From contig JAQUVD010000008.1 of assembly GCA_028693555.1 (NCBI GenBank), positions 42,571 through 106,570 on the forward strand: a DNA stretch of 64,000 nucleotides, given 5' to 3'. The stretch comes from Hespellia sp. Its GTDB lineage: Bacteria > Bacillota > Clostridia > Lachnospirales > Lachnospiraceae. The notes under the pieces were generated by a model that was not told where the DNA came from, made no database searches, and saw only the letters and a list, made by a program, of their open reading frames with translations. This document shows, in pieces, positions 7,781 to 17,412 of the stretch. How positions within the stretch are numbered: position 1 is the first letter of the stretch; every line of letters starts with the position of its first letter. The translations under genes and the position numbers were made by a program.

Positions 7781-9763
7781 ATGGAAAACTTAGTGTATTT
7801 AGCCCCGGTCATGGGCGTTCTTGCATTACTATTTGCAGTGTTTTTAGCAAATAAAGTAAGCAAACAGGATGACGGAACAGACAAAATGAAAGAAATTGCG
7901 AAAGCAATCAGTGATGGTGCGAAAGCATTTTTGACTGCAGAGTACAGAATTTTAATTATCTTTGTAGTTGTGTTATTCGTACTGATTGGATTTGGGATCG
8001 GAAGCTGGGTAACAGCCGTATGCTTCGTGGTCGGAGCAGGATTTTCTACAGTCGCAGGCTACTGTGGTATGACCGTTGCGACAAAAGCAAACGTCCGCAC
8101 AGCAAATGCGGCAAGAACAGGCGGAATGAACAAAGCGTTATCGATTGCATTTTCAGGTGGAGCCGTTATGGGAATGTGCGTAGCGGGTCTTGGCGTACTG
8201 GGTGTCAGCGTGATCTATATCATCACCGGTAATGTCGAAGTGTTGTCAGGATTTTCTCTTGGTGCGTCTTCGATCGCATTGTTTGCCCGTGTTGGTGGTG
8301 GTATCTATACAAAAGCTGCTGATGTCGGAGCAGATCTTGTAGGAAAGGTAGAAGCAGGTATTCCGGAGGATGATCCGCGTAACCCGGCCGTTATCGCTGA
8401 TAATGTGGGAGATAACGTAGGAGACGTAGCAGGAATGGGAGCAGATCTCTTCGAGTCTTATGTCGGAGCATTAATCTCGGCACTGACACTCGGTATCGTA
8501 TACTTTGAGGGCGCAGGTGCGTTGTATCCACTCGTTGTTGCGGGACTGGGACTGCTTGCATCTATTATAGGTACATTCTTTGTTCGTGGCGATGAAAATT
8601 CAAATCCACACAAAGCGTTAAAGACTGGTACGTATGCGGCATCAATCGTCGTGATTATCGTAGCTTTCGTATTCAGTAAATATTTGTTTGGTGATTTTAA
8701 TCAGGCAATTGCAATCCTGGCAGGTTTGATTGTAGGATTATTAATCGGTATTATCACAGAGGTGTATACTTCTGGAGATTATAAATTTGTAAAAGAAATC
8801 GCAGATCAGTCGGAGACAGGTTCAGCTACAACAATTATTAGTGGACTGGCCGTAGGGATGCAGTCAACTGCTGTACCAATTCTTTTGATTTGTGTTGGTA
8901 TTTTCGTAGCGTTCCAGTTCTGTGGACTTTATGGTATTGCTCTTGCCGCTGTTGGTATGTTATCGACAACTGCAATTACAGTTGCCGTTGATGCGTATGG
9001 TCCAATCGCCGACAATGCCGGTGGTATTGCGGAAATGTCAGGTCTGGAACCGGAAGTTCGTAAGATTACAGATAAATTAGATGCAGTCGGTAACACAACA
9101 GCAGCGATGGGAAAAGGATTCGCAATCGGATCGGCAGCGCTTACAGCACTTGCACTTTTTGTATCTTACGCTCAGGCAGTTAACTTAAGCGAAATCGATA
9201 TTTTAAATAACCGTGTTATCATCGGTCTGTTTATCGGTGGTATGCTTCCATTCCTATTCTCATCTATGACGATGCAGTCTGTATCAAAAGCTGCTTATCA
9301 GATGATTGAAGAAGTAAGACGCCAGTTTAAAGCGATGCCGGGTATTATGGAAGGAACAACAAAACCGGATTACAAATCATGTGTTGCGATCTCTACAACA
9401 GCAGCATTAAAGGAAATGCTGGTGCCTGGTATCATGGCAGTACTTTCTCCACTTGCAGTCGGTATTATCTTAGGACCTGATGCACTTGGTGGACTTCTTG
9501 CGGGAGCTCTTGTAACAGGTGTTATGATGGCGATCTTTATGTCAAATGCCGGCGGTGCATGGGATAATGCAAAGAAATATATCGAAGATGGAGCACACGG
9601 CGGAAAAGGCAGTGAGGCTCATAAAGCAGCCGTAGTCGGTGATACAGTCGGAGATCCGTTTAAGGATACTTCAGGTCCGTCAATCAATATCTTAATTAAG
9701 CTGATGACCATTGTATCACTTGTATTTGCACCACTTTTCTTATCAATTGGCGGATTGCTGTAA
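7781..9763 (+). CDS. hppA: K+-dependent membrane pyrophosphatase (Na+ or H+ pump)
   Basis: A 660-residue integral membrane protein that couples hydrolysis of pyrophosphate to ion export. The substrate motif region DVGADLVGK and the acidic clusters around DNVGDNVGD are intact, and the C-terminal acidic motif [14 protein letters not shown] is present. The segment [14 protein letters not shown] has Ala and Gly where K+-independent enzymes carry Lys and Thr, marking the K+-dependent class, which includes Na+-pumping forms common in anaerobes. Which ion is pumped cannot be settled here. GGGAGG at 7766-7771 fixes the start at ATG 7781. The gene is monocistronic, with a promoter at 7691 and a terminator at 9794. 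Confidence 0.96.
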   Translation: MENLVYLAPVMGVLALLFAVFLANKVSKQDDGTDKMKEIAKAISDGAKAFLTAEYRILIIFVVVLFVLIGFGIGSWVTAVCFVVGAGFSTVAGYCGMTVATKANVRTANAARTGGMNKALSIAFSGGAVMGMCVAGLGVLGVSVIYIITGNVEVLSGFSLGASSIALFARVGGGIYTKAADVGADLVGKVEAGIPEDDPRNPAVIADNVGDNVGDVAGMGADLFESYVGALISALTLGIVYFEGAGALYPLVVAGLGLLASIIGTFFVRGDENSNPHKALKTGTYAASIVVIIVAFVFSKYLFGDFNQAIAILAGLIVGLLIGIITEVYTSGDYKFVKEIADQSETGSATTIISGLAVGMQSTAVPILLICVGIFVAFQFCGLYGIALAAVGMLSTTAITVAVDAYGPIADNAGGIAEMSGLEPEVRKITDKLDAVGNTTAAMGKGFAIGSAALTALALFVSYAQAVNLSEIDILNNRVIIGLFIGGMLPFLFSSMTMQSVSKAAYQMIEEVRRQFKAMPGIMEGTTKPDYKSCVAISTTAALKEMLVPGIMAVLSPLAVGIILGPDALGGLLAGALVTGVMMAIFMSNAGGAWDNAKKYIEDGAHGGKGSEAHKAAVVGDTVGDPFKDTSGPSINILIKLMTIVSLVFAPLFLSIGGLL

Positions 9764-9793
9764 AAAATGTAAAAGAATAAGGAACGGTATTTT

Positions 9794-9824
9794 GGCAGGC
9801 GAATTATTCGCCTGCCGCTTTTTT
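9794..9824 (+). terminator. Rho-independent terminator after hppA
   Basis: GGCAGGCGA (9794-9802) pairs with TCGCCTGCC (9808-9816), followed by a T-run ending at 9824. Confidence 0.88.
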
Positions 9825-9905
9825 GTATTTATATAGAATATCAGAATCGTTTTCGGTTGCTACACAAAGCGATATATGTGCAGCAACTATGTTTTAATAA
9901 AAGAT

Positions 9906-9946
9906 GTAAATACAAATATATAAAAATACAAATAAAGTATTTACAT
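9906..9946. promoter_or_regulatory. Candidate GntR operator, inverted repeat
   Basis: TGTAAATAC (9906-9914) and GTATTTACA (9938-9946) are perfect 9-base inverted repeats; the right arm covers the -35 box of the gntR promoter. Between them ATACAAATA occurs twice (9911, 9927), 16 bases apart. Placement suits autoregulation; binding is inferred. Confidence 0.45.
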
Positions 9947-9969
9947 ATCAGAATGAATTTGCTATAGTG
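9941..9969 (+). promoter_or_regulatory. Promoter of the gntR-led mannoside operon
   Basis: TTTACA (9941-9946), 17-base spacer and TATAGT (9964-9969), about 55 bases before the regulator start. Confidence 0.6.
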
Positions 9970-10024
9970 AAGTCAGAAAAATGGGGAGAAAAAAATTTGG
10001 CCCATAGAGATCGGAGGATAACAT

Positions 10025-10741
10025 ATGCATAAGCATGCAAAGATAGAACAGGAACTTCTGGATCAGATTCAAAACAAAACCCTCTGTGCGGGAGATAAGC
10101 TGGAGACGGAGGAGGAACTTGCAAAGCGTTTTTCGGTGAGCCGTCCGACTGTCAGGCAGGCACTGAACAGTCTGGAGCAGTCTGGCTATTTAAGTCGTGT
10201 AAAGGGAAGTGGAACCTTTGTGACAGAGCCGAAGCTGTTACATACCTCCACGAGTTTTATCGCGAGTTATCGCAAAGAGGCAAAGCAGCAGGGACATTCC
10301 GTGCTCACGACTGTTGTGGAGCGGGACGTTGTGCAGGCGGACGAATTTCTTGCGGAAAAGCTGGAGATACGAAGAGGAATGCCGGTGCAGAAGCTGGCGC
10401 GGATACGGCGAATCAAAGAATGCCATCATCAGGACCCGGTTGTGTTTACGATTGTATATGTACCGACTGTTCGTTTTCCAGAGATGGGAGAGCAGGATTA
10501 TGAGAATGCATCATTCTATGAAACATTGGAAAAGCATGGACTGAAGGTCTGTCATGTGAGCCGGATGCTGGAGGTGAGTGCCCCGTCAAAGGAGGTGCAG
10601 GAGATGCTGAAAATCGGTCCGTGGGAACCAGTCATTTTCGTGACATCGGTCGGTTACCTGAAGAACGGGGAAGCAATTGAGTATGCCGAAAGCTATTATC
10701 CGGCAAGTAACAGTAAATTTTTGATTGAGCTGCAAAGATAA
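10025..10741 (+). CDS. GntR-family transcriptional regulator (HutC/UTRA type)
   Basis: A 238-residue regulator. Residues about 5-70 form the winged helix-turn-helix typical of GntR proteins (LAKRFSVSRPTVRQAL), and residues about 90-235 match a UTRA ligand-binding domain that commonly binds a sugar phosphate. CGGAGG lies upstream of ATG 10025. It is the first gene of the mannoside operon and lies two bases before the next reading frame, so it probably senses a mannose-derived phosphate and represses this operon through the palindrome at 9906-9946. The ligand is inference from the neighbours. Confidence 0.92.
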   Translation: MHKHAKIEQELLDQIQNKTLCAGDKLETEEELAKRFSVSRPTVRQALNSLEQSGYLSRVKGSGTFVTEPKLLHTSTSFIASYRKEAKQQGHSVLTTVVERDVVQADEFLAEKLEIRRGMPVQKLARIRRIKECHHQDPVVFTIVYVPTVRFPEMGEQDYENASFYETLEKHGLKVCHVSRMLEVSAPSKEVQEMLKIGPWEPVIFVTSVGYLKNGEAIEYAESYYPASNSKFLIELQR

Positions 10742-10782
10742 AGATGGAAGATAAAAATTGGACAGCAGAGGTAAGAAGGGAA

Positions 10783-11679
10783 ATGAAAGAATACTTTGTG
10801 ATGGATGTCGGAGGAACTGAATTAAAATACGGACTTTTGAATCAAAGCGGAAGATTGGTGTCCCAGGTCAGAAAAAGACCGTCAAAATCAAAAGAGTCAA
10901 AGGCTGTGATTATGGATAACTTTCAGTCGGTGATAGCAGAGATGGCAAAAGAAAGCCATGGGAAATTAGAAGGGTTCGCATTTGCATTTCCAGGTGAATT
11001 TGATTATGAGAATGGAATTAGTAAAATCACCGGATTGGATAAGTATGAGGAAATCTACAATCTGAATTTAAGGACCGAGTTTCAAAAGATGATTTGCAGT
11101 GAGCCAATCTGTGGTTTCTGCAGAGATCCGGAGGCTGCGCCGGTGGTATTTATCAATGATGTGGAGGCATTTGCGCGCGGCGTGGCAGAGCCGGGAGAAA
11201 AGCTGATGGCACTTGTCATCGGCACAGGGGCGGGCTCTGCATTTATCGAGGACAACCGGGCAGCAGAAAAAGGTAAAAACGGCGTGCCTCAAAACGGAAT
11301 GATATACAACCAGCCGTTTTATGGGAAACAGATTGATGACTGGATTTCAAAACGTGGGCTGATGGAACTTTCCAGATGGAGACTTGGCATGGAACTGGAC
11401 GGAAAGGAACTGGCAGAGCTTTTGGCAAAGGGAAATGATTTGGCGAAGGAAGTCTATTGGGATTTTGGTGAATATGTAATGGAGGCAGTGATGCCCTATC
11501 TGCTGGAATTTCAGCCGGATGTCTTAGTGCTGGGAGGACAGATCATGAAGAGCTTCCCGCTTTTTGGCGAGGAGATAAAGCGGCAGTGCAAGCGGTTTCG
11601 AATACGGCTTCAGGTAGAGACACGGACCTCTGAATTGACATTTGTGGGACTGTATAAAACTTTTTTCAGAGAAAATTAA
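10783..11679 (+). CDS. ROK-family protein, probable sugar kinase
   Basis: A 298-residue ROK protein. The ATP-binding motif DVGGTELKYG opens the protein, a conserved acidic residue is seen in FINDVEAFARG, and the glycine-rich GTGAGS follows. The usual ROK zinc motif (CxCGxxGCxE) is absent, so the fold lacks the structural zinc found in glucokinase and NagC. ATG 10783 is chosen over ATG 10744 because GAGGTAAGAAGGG lies just before it and it places the GGT motif near residue 10; the longer form would add 13 residues. A substrate such as mannose is suggested by the operon but not shown. Confidence 0.85.
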   Translation: MKEYFVMDVGGTELKYGLLNQSGRLVSQVRKRPSKSKESKAVIMDNFQSVIAEMAKESHGKLEGFAFAFPGEFDYENGISKITGLDKYEEIYNLNLRTEFQKMICSEPICGFCRDPEAAPVVFINDVEAFARGVAEPGEKLMALVIGTGAGSAFIEDNRAAEKGKNGVPQNGMIYNQPFYGKQIDDWISKRGLMELSRWRLGMELDGKELAELLAKGNDLAKEVYWDFGEYVMEAVMPYLLEFQPDVLVLGGQIMKSFPLFGEEIKRQCKRFRIRLQVETRTSELTFVGLYKTFFREN

Positions 11680-11693
11680 GAAAGGGCAAGAAG

Positions 11694-13427
11694 ATGAAAA
11701 ATTATCACAATTATGAGAAACGGCCAAAAGTTAAAGTGAAAGGCTTTGATCAGGAGGTCTGGAATCTGACGCAGGATATCTGCAGTATCTTAAAAGAAAA
11801 GCTGGATTCGAAAAAGCAGATGGTGTTAACCGTAGAATGCTATCCGGGGGTTCGAAAAGAGGAGATCAAAGAACTCCTTTCGGGGCTGGGGGCAGAGCTG
11901 TGGCTGGATGCAGATGCGCTTGCGTATGAAGGCAAAGATCTGGATGCGCGTATGCAGCGTGAGCTGACGGATGACCGTGTATTTGGAATTTATACGACGC
12001 ACTGTCTGGAGGATTATTTTATAGAGGAGAAAGTGGAAGAGGCAGTCCGGCAGATTTCGGAGACCTCCGGATTAACCGTGGTATGCGGAACAGGTGCAAG
12101 TCTGATTTGTGAGGGCGATGTGCTGCTGTACTGTGACATGGCAAGATGGGAAATCCAAAAGAGGTACCGTGCGGGCATGTCCAATTGGAATACCAAAAAC
12201 AGTGACGCACCGGTTTTGAGTAAATATAAACGAGGATTTTTTATTGAGTGGCGTCTTGCGGATCAGCGAAAAAAACAGCTTTTGGATAAAATCGACTTTT
12301 TCCTTGATACCAATACAGGCGGTCATCCACATATGTTGTCCGGAAATGCATTTCGCGAAGGTCTGCGTCAGGCAGCGCAGCAGCCGTTCCGCGTGGTTCC
12401 TTATTTTGATCCGGGGGTCTGGGGCGGCCAATGGATGAAGGATGTCTGCGGTCTGAATCCGGAGGAGAAAAATTATGCGTGGAGCTTTGATGGTGTGCCG
12501 GAGGAGAACAGCCTTCTTTTGGATTTTGCGGGCAGAGAAGTAGAGATACCGGCAGTTGATTTAGTGTTTTATCAGCCGCATGAACTTTTAGGTGAACATG
12601 TACACGCCAGATTCGGAACAGAATTCCCCATTCGTTTTGACCTCCTTGACACGATGGGAGGACAGAATCTCTCGCTGCAGGTACATCCATTGACAGAGTA
12701 TATTCAGGAAAAATTCAATATGCGCTATACACAGGATGAGAGCTATTATATTCTGGATGCAGAGGAGAAGGATAGTTATGTTTATCTCGGTCTGAAAGAA
12801 GGGGTTGATAAAGCTGCGATGGGGCGTGATTTAAAGGCAGCGCAGGAGGGAAGCATTCGTTTTCCGGCGGAGGAGTATGTAAATAAGATTCCGGTGAAAA
12901 AACACGATCATGTATTGATTCCTGCGGGAACTGTCCACTGTTCAGGCGCGGGAACGATGGTGCTGGAAATCAGTGCGACGCCATATATCTTCACGTTCAA
13001 GCTCTGGGACTGGGATCGTCTGGGATTGGACGGGCTGCCAAGACCGACTCATATCGAACATGGTCTTGCGAATATCCAGTGGAATCGCGATACAGAGTGG
13101 GTGAAGGAGCATTTAATTGACCAGGTCGAGGTATTGACCGAGGAGGAGGGTCTGCGGATGGAAAAGACGGGACTTCACAATCGGGAATTTATTGAGACAA
13201 CGCGGGTCTGGATGCAAAAAGAGGTACGCATGGAGACAAAGGACAGCGTAAATGTACTGAATCTTGTAGAAGGAAAAAGCATCACAGTAGAAAGCACAGA
13301 TGGAGCATTTGCACCATACGAGGTTCATTATGCGGAGACATTCATCATTCCGGCTGTTGTAAAAGAATTTATTTTAAGACCCAAAGCAGGTGAAACGGCA
13401 GCAGTAATCTGTGCAAATGTGCGTTAA
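11694..13427 (+). CDS. manA: Long class I mannose-6-phosphate isomerase with extra N-terminal domain
   Basis: This 577-residue protein interconverts mannose-6-phosphate and fructose-6-phosphate. The cupin-type isomerase core starts at about residue 235 (PGVWGGQW) and carries the metal ligands in LSLQVHP and GTVHCSG. The first ~230 residues are an additional domain not present in the ordinary ~310-residue enzyme; it faintly resembles a nucleoside-kinase-like fold but lacks a Walker A loop. A second, short isomerase lies in the same locus (26371), so this copy may be specialised. It lies 14 bases after the ROK gene and 26 before the first GH38, in one operon. Confidence 0.85.
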   Translation: MKNYHNYEKRPKVKVKGFDQEVWNLTQDICSILKEKLDSKKQMVLTVECYPGVRKEEIKELLSGLGAELWLDADALAYEGKDLDARMQRELTDDRVFGIYTTHCLEDYFIEEKVEEAVRQISETSGLTVVCGTGASLICEGDVLLYCDMARWEIQKRYRAGMSNWNTKNSDAPVLSKYKRGFFIEWRLADQRKKQLLDKIDFFLDTNTGGHPHMLSGNAFREGLRQAAQQPFRVVPYFDPGVWGGQWMKDVCGLNPEEKNYAWSFDGVPEENSLLLDFAGREVEIPAVDLVFYQPHELLGEHVHARFGTEFPIRFDLLDTMGGQNLSLQVHPLTEYIQEKFNMRYTQDESYYILDAEEKDSYVYLGLKEGVDKAAMGRDLKAAQEGSIRFPAEEYVNKIPVKKHDHVLIPAGTVHCSGAGTMVLEISATPYIFTFKLWDWDRLGLDGLPRPTHIEHGLANIQWNRDTEWVKEHLIDQVEVLTEEEGLRMEKTGLHNREFIETTRVWMQKEVRMETKDSVNVLNLVEGKSITVESTDGAFAPYEVHYAETFIIPAVVKEFILRPKAGETAAVICANVR

Positions 13428-13453
13428 ATGCAGAGGAGGAAGGAGAACATAAT

Positions 13454-15880
13454 ATGGGATTTACAATTTATTTGATACATCACAGTCATACCGATATCGG
13501 ATATACCGATTATCAGGAGCAGATAGAGGCAAACCAGATCTGTTATATCCGTCATGTCCTATCGATTCTGGACCATGCACATTCCGATAAACCGGAATGG
13601 CTTGGCTATGTCTGGCAGTGTGAGTGCTGGTGGGTGGTTGAAAAGTTTCTGGAGACAGCATCCGGAGCAGAGGCCGAGCAGTTCTGGAATTATGTAAAGA
13701 GTGGTGAAATCGGCCTGTCCGCAAGCTATTTTAATATGACGGAGCTGATTGACCGGGAGGTTCTTGGCAAATTTGTAAAAAAAGCGGGAGAAGAAGCAGG
13801 CAAAAGAGGAATGCAGGTAAAAAGTGCGATGACGGCGGATATCAATGGTTATAGCTGGGGATATGCCGATGCGCTTGCCGATGCGGGTGTGGAGAACCTG
13901 CTTAGCTTTGTGCATACACATCACGGGCGGTATCCGCTGTATCAAAAGCAGACACCGTTCTGGTGGATTGCGCCTTCAGGAAGAGAAATCCTTGTCTGGC
14001 TCGGCGATCACTATCAGGTAGGAAATGAGCTGGGCGTAAGCGGTCTTTGGGCCAAGGCATATACATGTGGGGAAGATGGACTGGGAGATATGCAGGAAGG
14101 AAATATAGAGCAGGCACAGCAGAGAATCTATCATTACGTAGAAACTCTGAAAAAACAGGGCTATGCATATGATTTCACAGCGCTTGGAATCTCTGGATAT
14201 TTCACGGATAACGCATGCCCGAGTCCGCTTATCACAGAGTTTGTGCAGAAGTTTAACCTGGAACATGCGGGTGAAATCGAATTTCAGATGGTGACACTGG
14301 ATGAGTATTTTGCATGTTTAAAGCGTGAAAATGAAAAGCAGCCGTTCCCAAAATACCGCGGGGACTGGACTGACTGGTGGGCGGACGGCGTGGGTTCCAC
14401 TCCGGTGCTGGTACAGCATTTCCGCGAGGCACAGAGGCGGCTTATGCAGGCAGAACAGCTGCAGAAACAGGAGTCATTTCATGCAGAGAGCGGTGAGGAC
14501 ACCAAGCTCTGGAAGGAAGCACAGGAGAATCTGATGCTCTACGCAGAGCATACCTGGGGACATTCTGCATCGGTGCAGGAGCCGTATGATCCGGGGGTGA
14601 ATCGTCTGGACTTAAGAAAGGGGCTGTATGCGCAGCGCGCGCATGAAGCCGCAAGCCGCATTCTACTTCAGATTGCAAAAGACAACGGTGCGCTGCCGGC
14701 ATTTTACGGACAGGGGGAGAGAAAGCTTGTTGTCCTGAATCCGGAAAAGAGCACGCTGAAGGATGTCGTATGCTTTGAGACCGAGGAGTTGTACGCAGAA
14801 GAGGCAGAAGTCTGGGACATTTGCAACGAAAAGAATGTGATCTGCCAGCGGGAAAAATCATCACGGGGAGAGAGATTCTATTTTGAGGCAGAGCTTCTGC
14901 CGGGAGAACGACGAGAATACCTTTTAAAAAAGGGTAAGAAGATCTGGCATCCGACAGGTGGAATACGTACGCCTTACGGTGCGGAGGGAATCTGTGATAT
15001 GCCATCTGAATATCTGAGCCGAGAAGGAATGTTATCACCCTGGCACCTGGAAAATGACTGGGTGCGGATTCAGGTAGATGAAACGTATCAGATAACAGAA
15101 ATCTACGATAAGAAACGGAAGATATCCCTTTTGAGAAAGGGGGCAGAATATGCGCCGTTTACACCGGTCTATGAGCGGACTTTTGTGACGGACAAGGATC
15201 AGTACGGTATTCGAAAGGCGATGGGACGCAACCGAAAAAGCATCGCGACAAAGCGTTATCCGGGACAGATTCAGGATATTCGCATTCTGGAAAACGGTGC
15301 TGTTTTTGATAAGATAGCGTTTCATTATGCGCTGGAGGGAACCAAAATCTGTCAGGTGATTCTGACCGTATACAGGCGTCAGCCTCGAATTGATGTAGAT
15401 TTACGGCTGCATAAAAAAAGTGTATGGGATCCGGAAAACCTCTATCTTGCCATGCCGTTTTCCGGTGGAAAAGAGGATATATGCTGGATCGAAAAGACAG
15501 GCTGCGCATTGCGACCGGGGCAGGATCAGCTGCCGGGAAGCTGCAGGGATTTCTATCTGATTCAGAACGGCGCATGGTTTACCGGAGAGAGGGGAAGTGT
15601 TCTGGTGGCGATGCCGGATACACCATTGGTTGCATTTGGCGGACTTCGTGCACATCCAATCGTACTGAGCGGTGAAACAGAAGCAAAAAGTGAAATGATG
15701 TATTCGTGGGTTATGAATAACTTTTGGGAAACAAATTTCAAGGTAGATCTTGGGGGCTTTCACCAGTATCGTTACAGCATCTTTTCGCTGGAAGAAACAG
15801 ATGCAGAAAGAATCCGAGAGATAGCAGCGCAGCAAAACAGAGGGTTATTTACTTTTCAGAGCTTTTTGTTACGATACTGA
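13454..15880 (+). CDS. GH38 alpha-mannosidase
   Basis: An 808-residue glycoside hydrolase without a signal peptide, hence cytoplasmic, cleaving alpha-mannosides brought in by the transporter. The zinc-binding motif HHSHTDIGYT opens the protein, and an Asp in TADINGYSW is the expected nucleophile. The middle and C-terminal regions follow the usual helical and beta-sandwich order. GAGGAAGGAGAA before ATG 13454 is a strong ribosome site. It is the last gene of the gntR-led operon, and its 3' end overlaps the convergent YesN-like regulator by 25 bases. The linkage it cleaves cannot be read from sequence. Confidence 0.9.
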   Translation: MGFTIYLIHHSHTDIGYTDYQEQIEANQICYIRHVLSILDHAHSDKPEWLGYVWQCECWWVVEKFLETASGAEAEQFWNYVKSGEIGLSASYFNMTELIDREVLGKFVKKAGEEAGKRGMQVKSAMTADINGYSWGYADALADAGVENLLSFVHTHHGRYPLYQKQTPFWWIAPSGREILVWLGDHYQVGNELGVSGLWAKAYTCGEDGLGDMQEGNIEQAQQRIYHYVETLKKQGYAYDFTALGISGYFTDNACPSPLITEFVQKFNLEHAGEIEFQMVTLDEYFACLKRENEKQPFPKYRGDWTDWWADGVGSTPVLVQHFREAQRRLMQAEQLQKQESFHAESGEDTKLWKEAQENLMLYAEHTWGHSASVQEPYDPGVNRLDLRKGLYAQRAHEAASRILLQIAKDNGALPAFYGQGERKLVVLNPEKSTLKDVVCFETEELYAEEAEVWDICNEKNVICQREKSSRGERFYFEAELLPGERREYLLKKGKKIWHPTGGIRTPYGAEGICDMPSEYLSREGMLSPWHLENDWVRIQVDETYQITEIYDKKRKISLLRKGAEYAPFTPVYERTFVTDKDQYGIRKAMGRNRKSIATKRYPGQIQDIRILENGAVFDKIAFHYALEGTKICQVILTVYRRQPRIDVDLRLHKKSVWDPENLYLAMPFSGGKEDICWIEKTGCALRPGQDQLPGSCRDFYLIQNGAWFTGERGSVLVAMPDTPLVAFGGLRAHPIVLSGETEAKSEMMYSWVMNNFWETNFKVDLGGFHQYRYSIFSLEETDAERIREIAAQQNRGLFTFQSFLLRY

Positions 15881-17412
15881 TTCGGAGACATTCCAGTGAC
15901 AGTCTTAAATATTTTACTGAAGTAAGCCACATCGGAAAAACCACATGCGGATGCGATGTCGTACAGCTTATCATGTGAATCACGCATATATTCGATGGCT
16001 CGTGAGATGCGGTATTCCTGCAGATACTTAGAAAATGGCTGTCCGAGCTCGGCACTTAGAATCTTGCTTAAGTAGGTTGGTGAGACATACAGGTGTTCTG
16101 CCAGTTTTTCCAGAGTAAGCTTCTCCGAAAAATGATCATGAATGTAAGACAGACTGCTGCGTACAAGCTGTTTGGAAGTATTTTGTGAAATCTCCTCCAT
16201 AGAGGAGGCAATATTAAGGAACAAATGATAAGTCGTCTCGCAGACCTGGTGAAAACAGGTCTGTGCGGCGATACTTTTTTGTGCGGACAGGACATTCTTA
16301 TCCAGATAGTCATGTAGGCAGTAGGAACGCAGTCCTTCTACATAGCGGTCTACGAGCCGGATAAACTGGAGTTTCATAAATTCCAGATCATAGATCGAAC
16401 CGTCCTGAATGTGAAAGAACAGGAAGTCTTTTAACATTGGAAGGATGGAAGCAACCGGAAGCGGCTGACATAAATAGGATTCCAGCGTTTCCTCAAGACT
16501 GTGCTCACAGGAGGTATTTAAAAAGCTGTCGCGAAAGGTAAAAGGTGCATGGCTGTCCCCGGCATAATGGAGGATCCAGACTAACGAACAGTCGGTATAG
16601 ACCTCGATAAAATTACCGTCCCACGGGTGCGGCTCAGAGAGCGTGACAAGCATACCGTCCCTCTTATAAAAGTCATCATGAATACAGTCCAGCGCATAGT
16701 AGTACAGGCTATGAAGCTCAGACTGCCCGGAGAAGAGGATAATAAATGTGGCCTCTGGAAATGGATTCAGAATAAGGAATGGATAATTGGGGTTTTCCGA
16801 AAAAAGCTCCGTGAGTAATTCGTCTGAAATTCTTGGGGAGTCATCGGAGTCATACCACAGACCGATAGCTGCCACTCCGGTGTGTGTCTGATGTATCCAG
16901 GGCTTGTCCTGCAAAAATGCGGTCTCTTCGGCTGTCAGTGCCTTCTTGTGGAATAACAGACGGGAGAGGATGAACTGTTCTCTTCGGTGTTTCTCTTCTG
17001 TATAACTGGATACGATATTATGAGTTCGGCGTGCGGTCTCAATTTTATCCCGGCATCGGCGGACTGTGTTTAACAGCTCTTCCTCATCCACGGGTTTGGT
17101 AATATAATCAAAGGCACCGAGAAGGAGTGCCCTTCTTGCATATTCAAAGTTAGAATGTGCGCTGATGAAGATGACTTCTGAGGTTACATCCTGCTCTTTT
17201 AGAAGCTGGATAAGGTCGAGACCGTCAAGCCCCGGCATGCGGATATCGGTCAGAATAATATCCGGCTTGTTGTTTAAAATGGAAGCCATGGCTGTCATAC
17301 CGTTGGATGCCGTGTCGCAGATTTCAACGCCAATGGACTGCCAGTCGATAAAACGTTTCAGGCCTTCCCGGATGATTGCCTCATCGTCAATGATTATCAT
17401 TTTTATCATCAT
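15856..17412 (-). CDS. YesN-type response regulator with AraC DNA-binding domain
   Basis: A 518-residue regulator with an N-terminal receiver (DDE at 9-11, phospho-acceptor Asp56 in LTDIRMPG, Lys in ITKPVDEEE), a long central linker of about 270 residues, and a C-terminal AraC helix-turn-helix pair (about 415-518, with SPTYLSKIL and MSPNQYRN). The start overlaps the kinase stop by four bases, and GGAGGAAG precedes it. In Firmicutes this pair usually controls the adjacent ABC sugar importer; here it lies divergent from the binding protein at 19452. Its 3' end overlaps the convergent mannosidase gene. Confidence 0.93.
   Translation of the reverse strand: MMIKMIIIDDEAIIREGLKRFIDWQSIGVEICDTASNGMTAMASILNNKPDIILTDIRMPGLDGLDLIQLLKEQDVTSEVIFISAHSNFEYARRALLLGAFDYITKPVDEEELLNTVRRCRDKIETARRTHNIVSSYTEEKHRREQFILSRLLFHKKALTAEETAFLQDKPWIHQTHTGVAAIGLWYDSDDSPRISDELLTELFSENPNYPFLILNPFPEATFIILFSGQSELHSLYYYALDCIHDDFYKRDGMLVTLSEPHPWDGNFIEVYTDCSLVWILHYAGDSHAPFTFRDSFLNTSCEHSLEETLESYLCQPLPVASILPMLKDFLFFHIQDGSIYDLEFMKLQFIRLVDRYVEGLRSYCLHDYLDKNVLSAQKSIAAQTCFHQVCETTYHLFLNIASSMEEISQNTSKQLVRSSLSYIHDHFSEKLTLEKLAEHLYVSPTYLSKILSAELGQPFSKYLQEYRISRAIEYMRDSHDKLYDIASACGFSDVAYFSKIFKTVTGMSPNQYRNKKL

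Noticed and set aside
14442..15038. Minus-strand frame of 198 residues
   Set aside because: Shadow of the first GH38 gene; Pro/Arg/Ser-rich, with no start signal.
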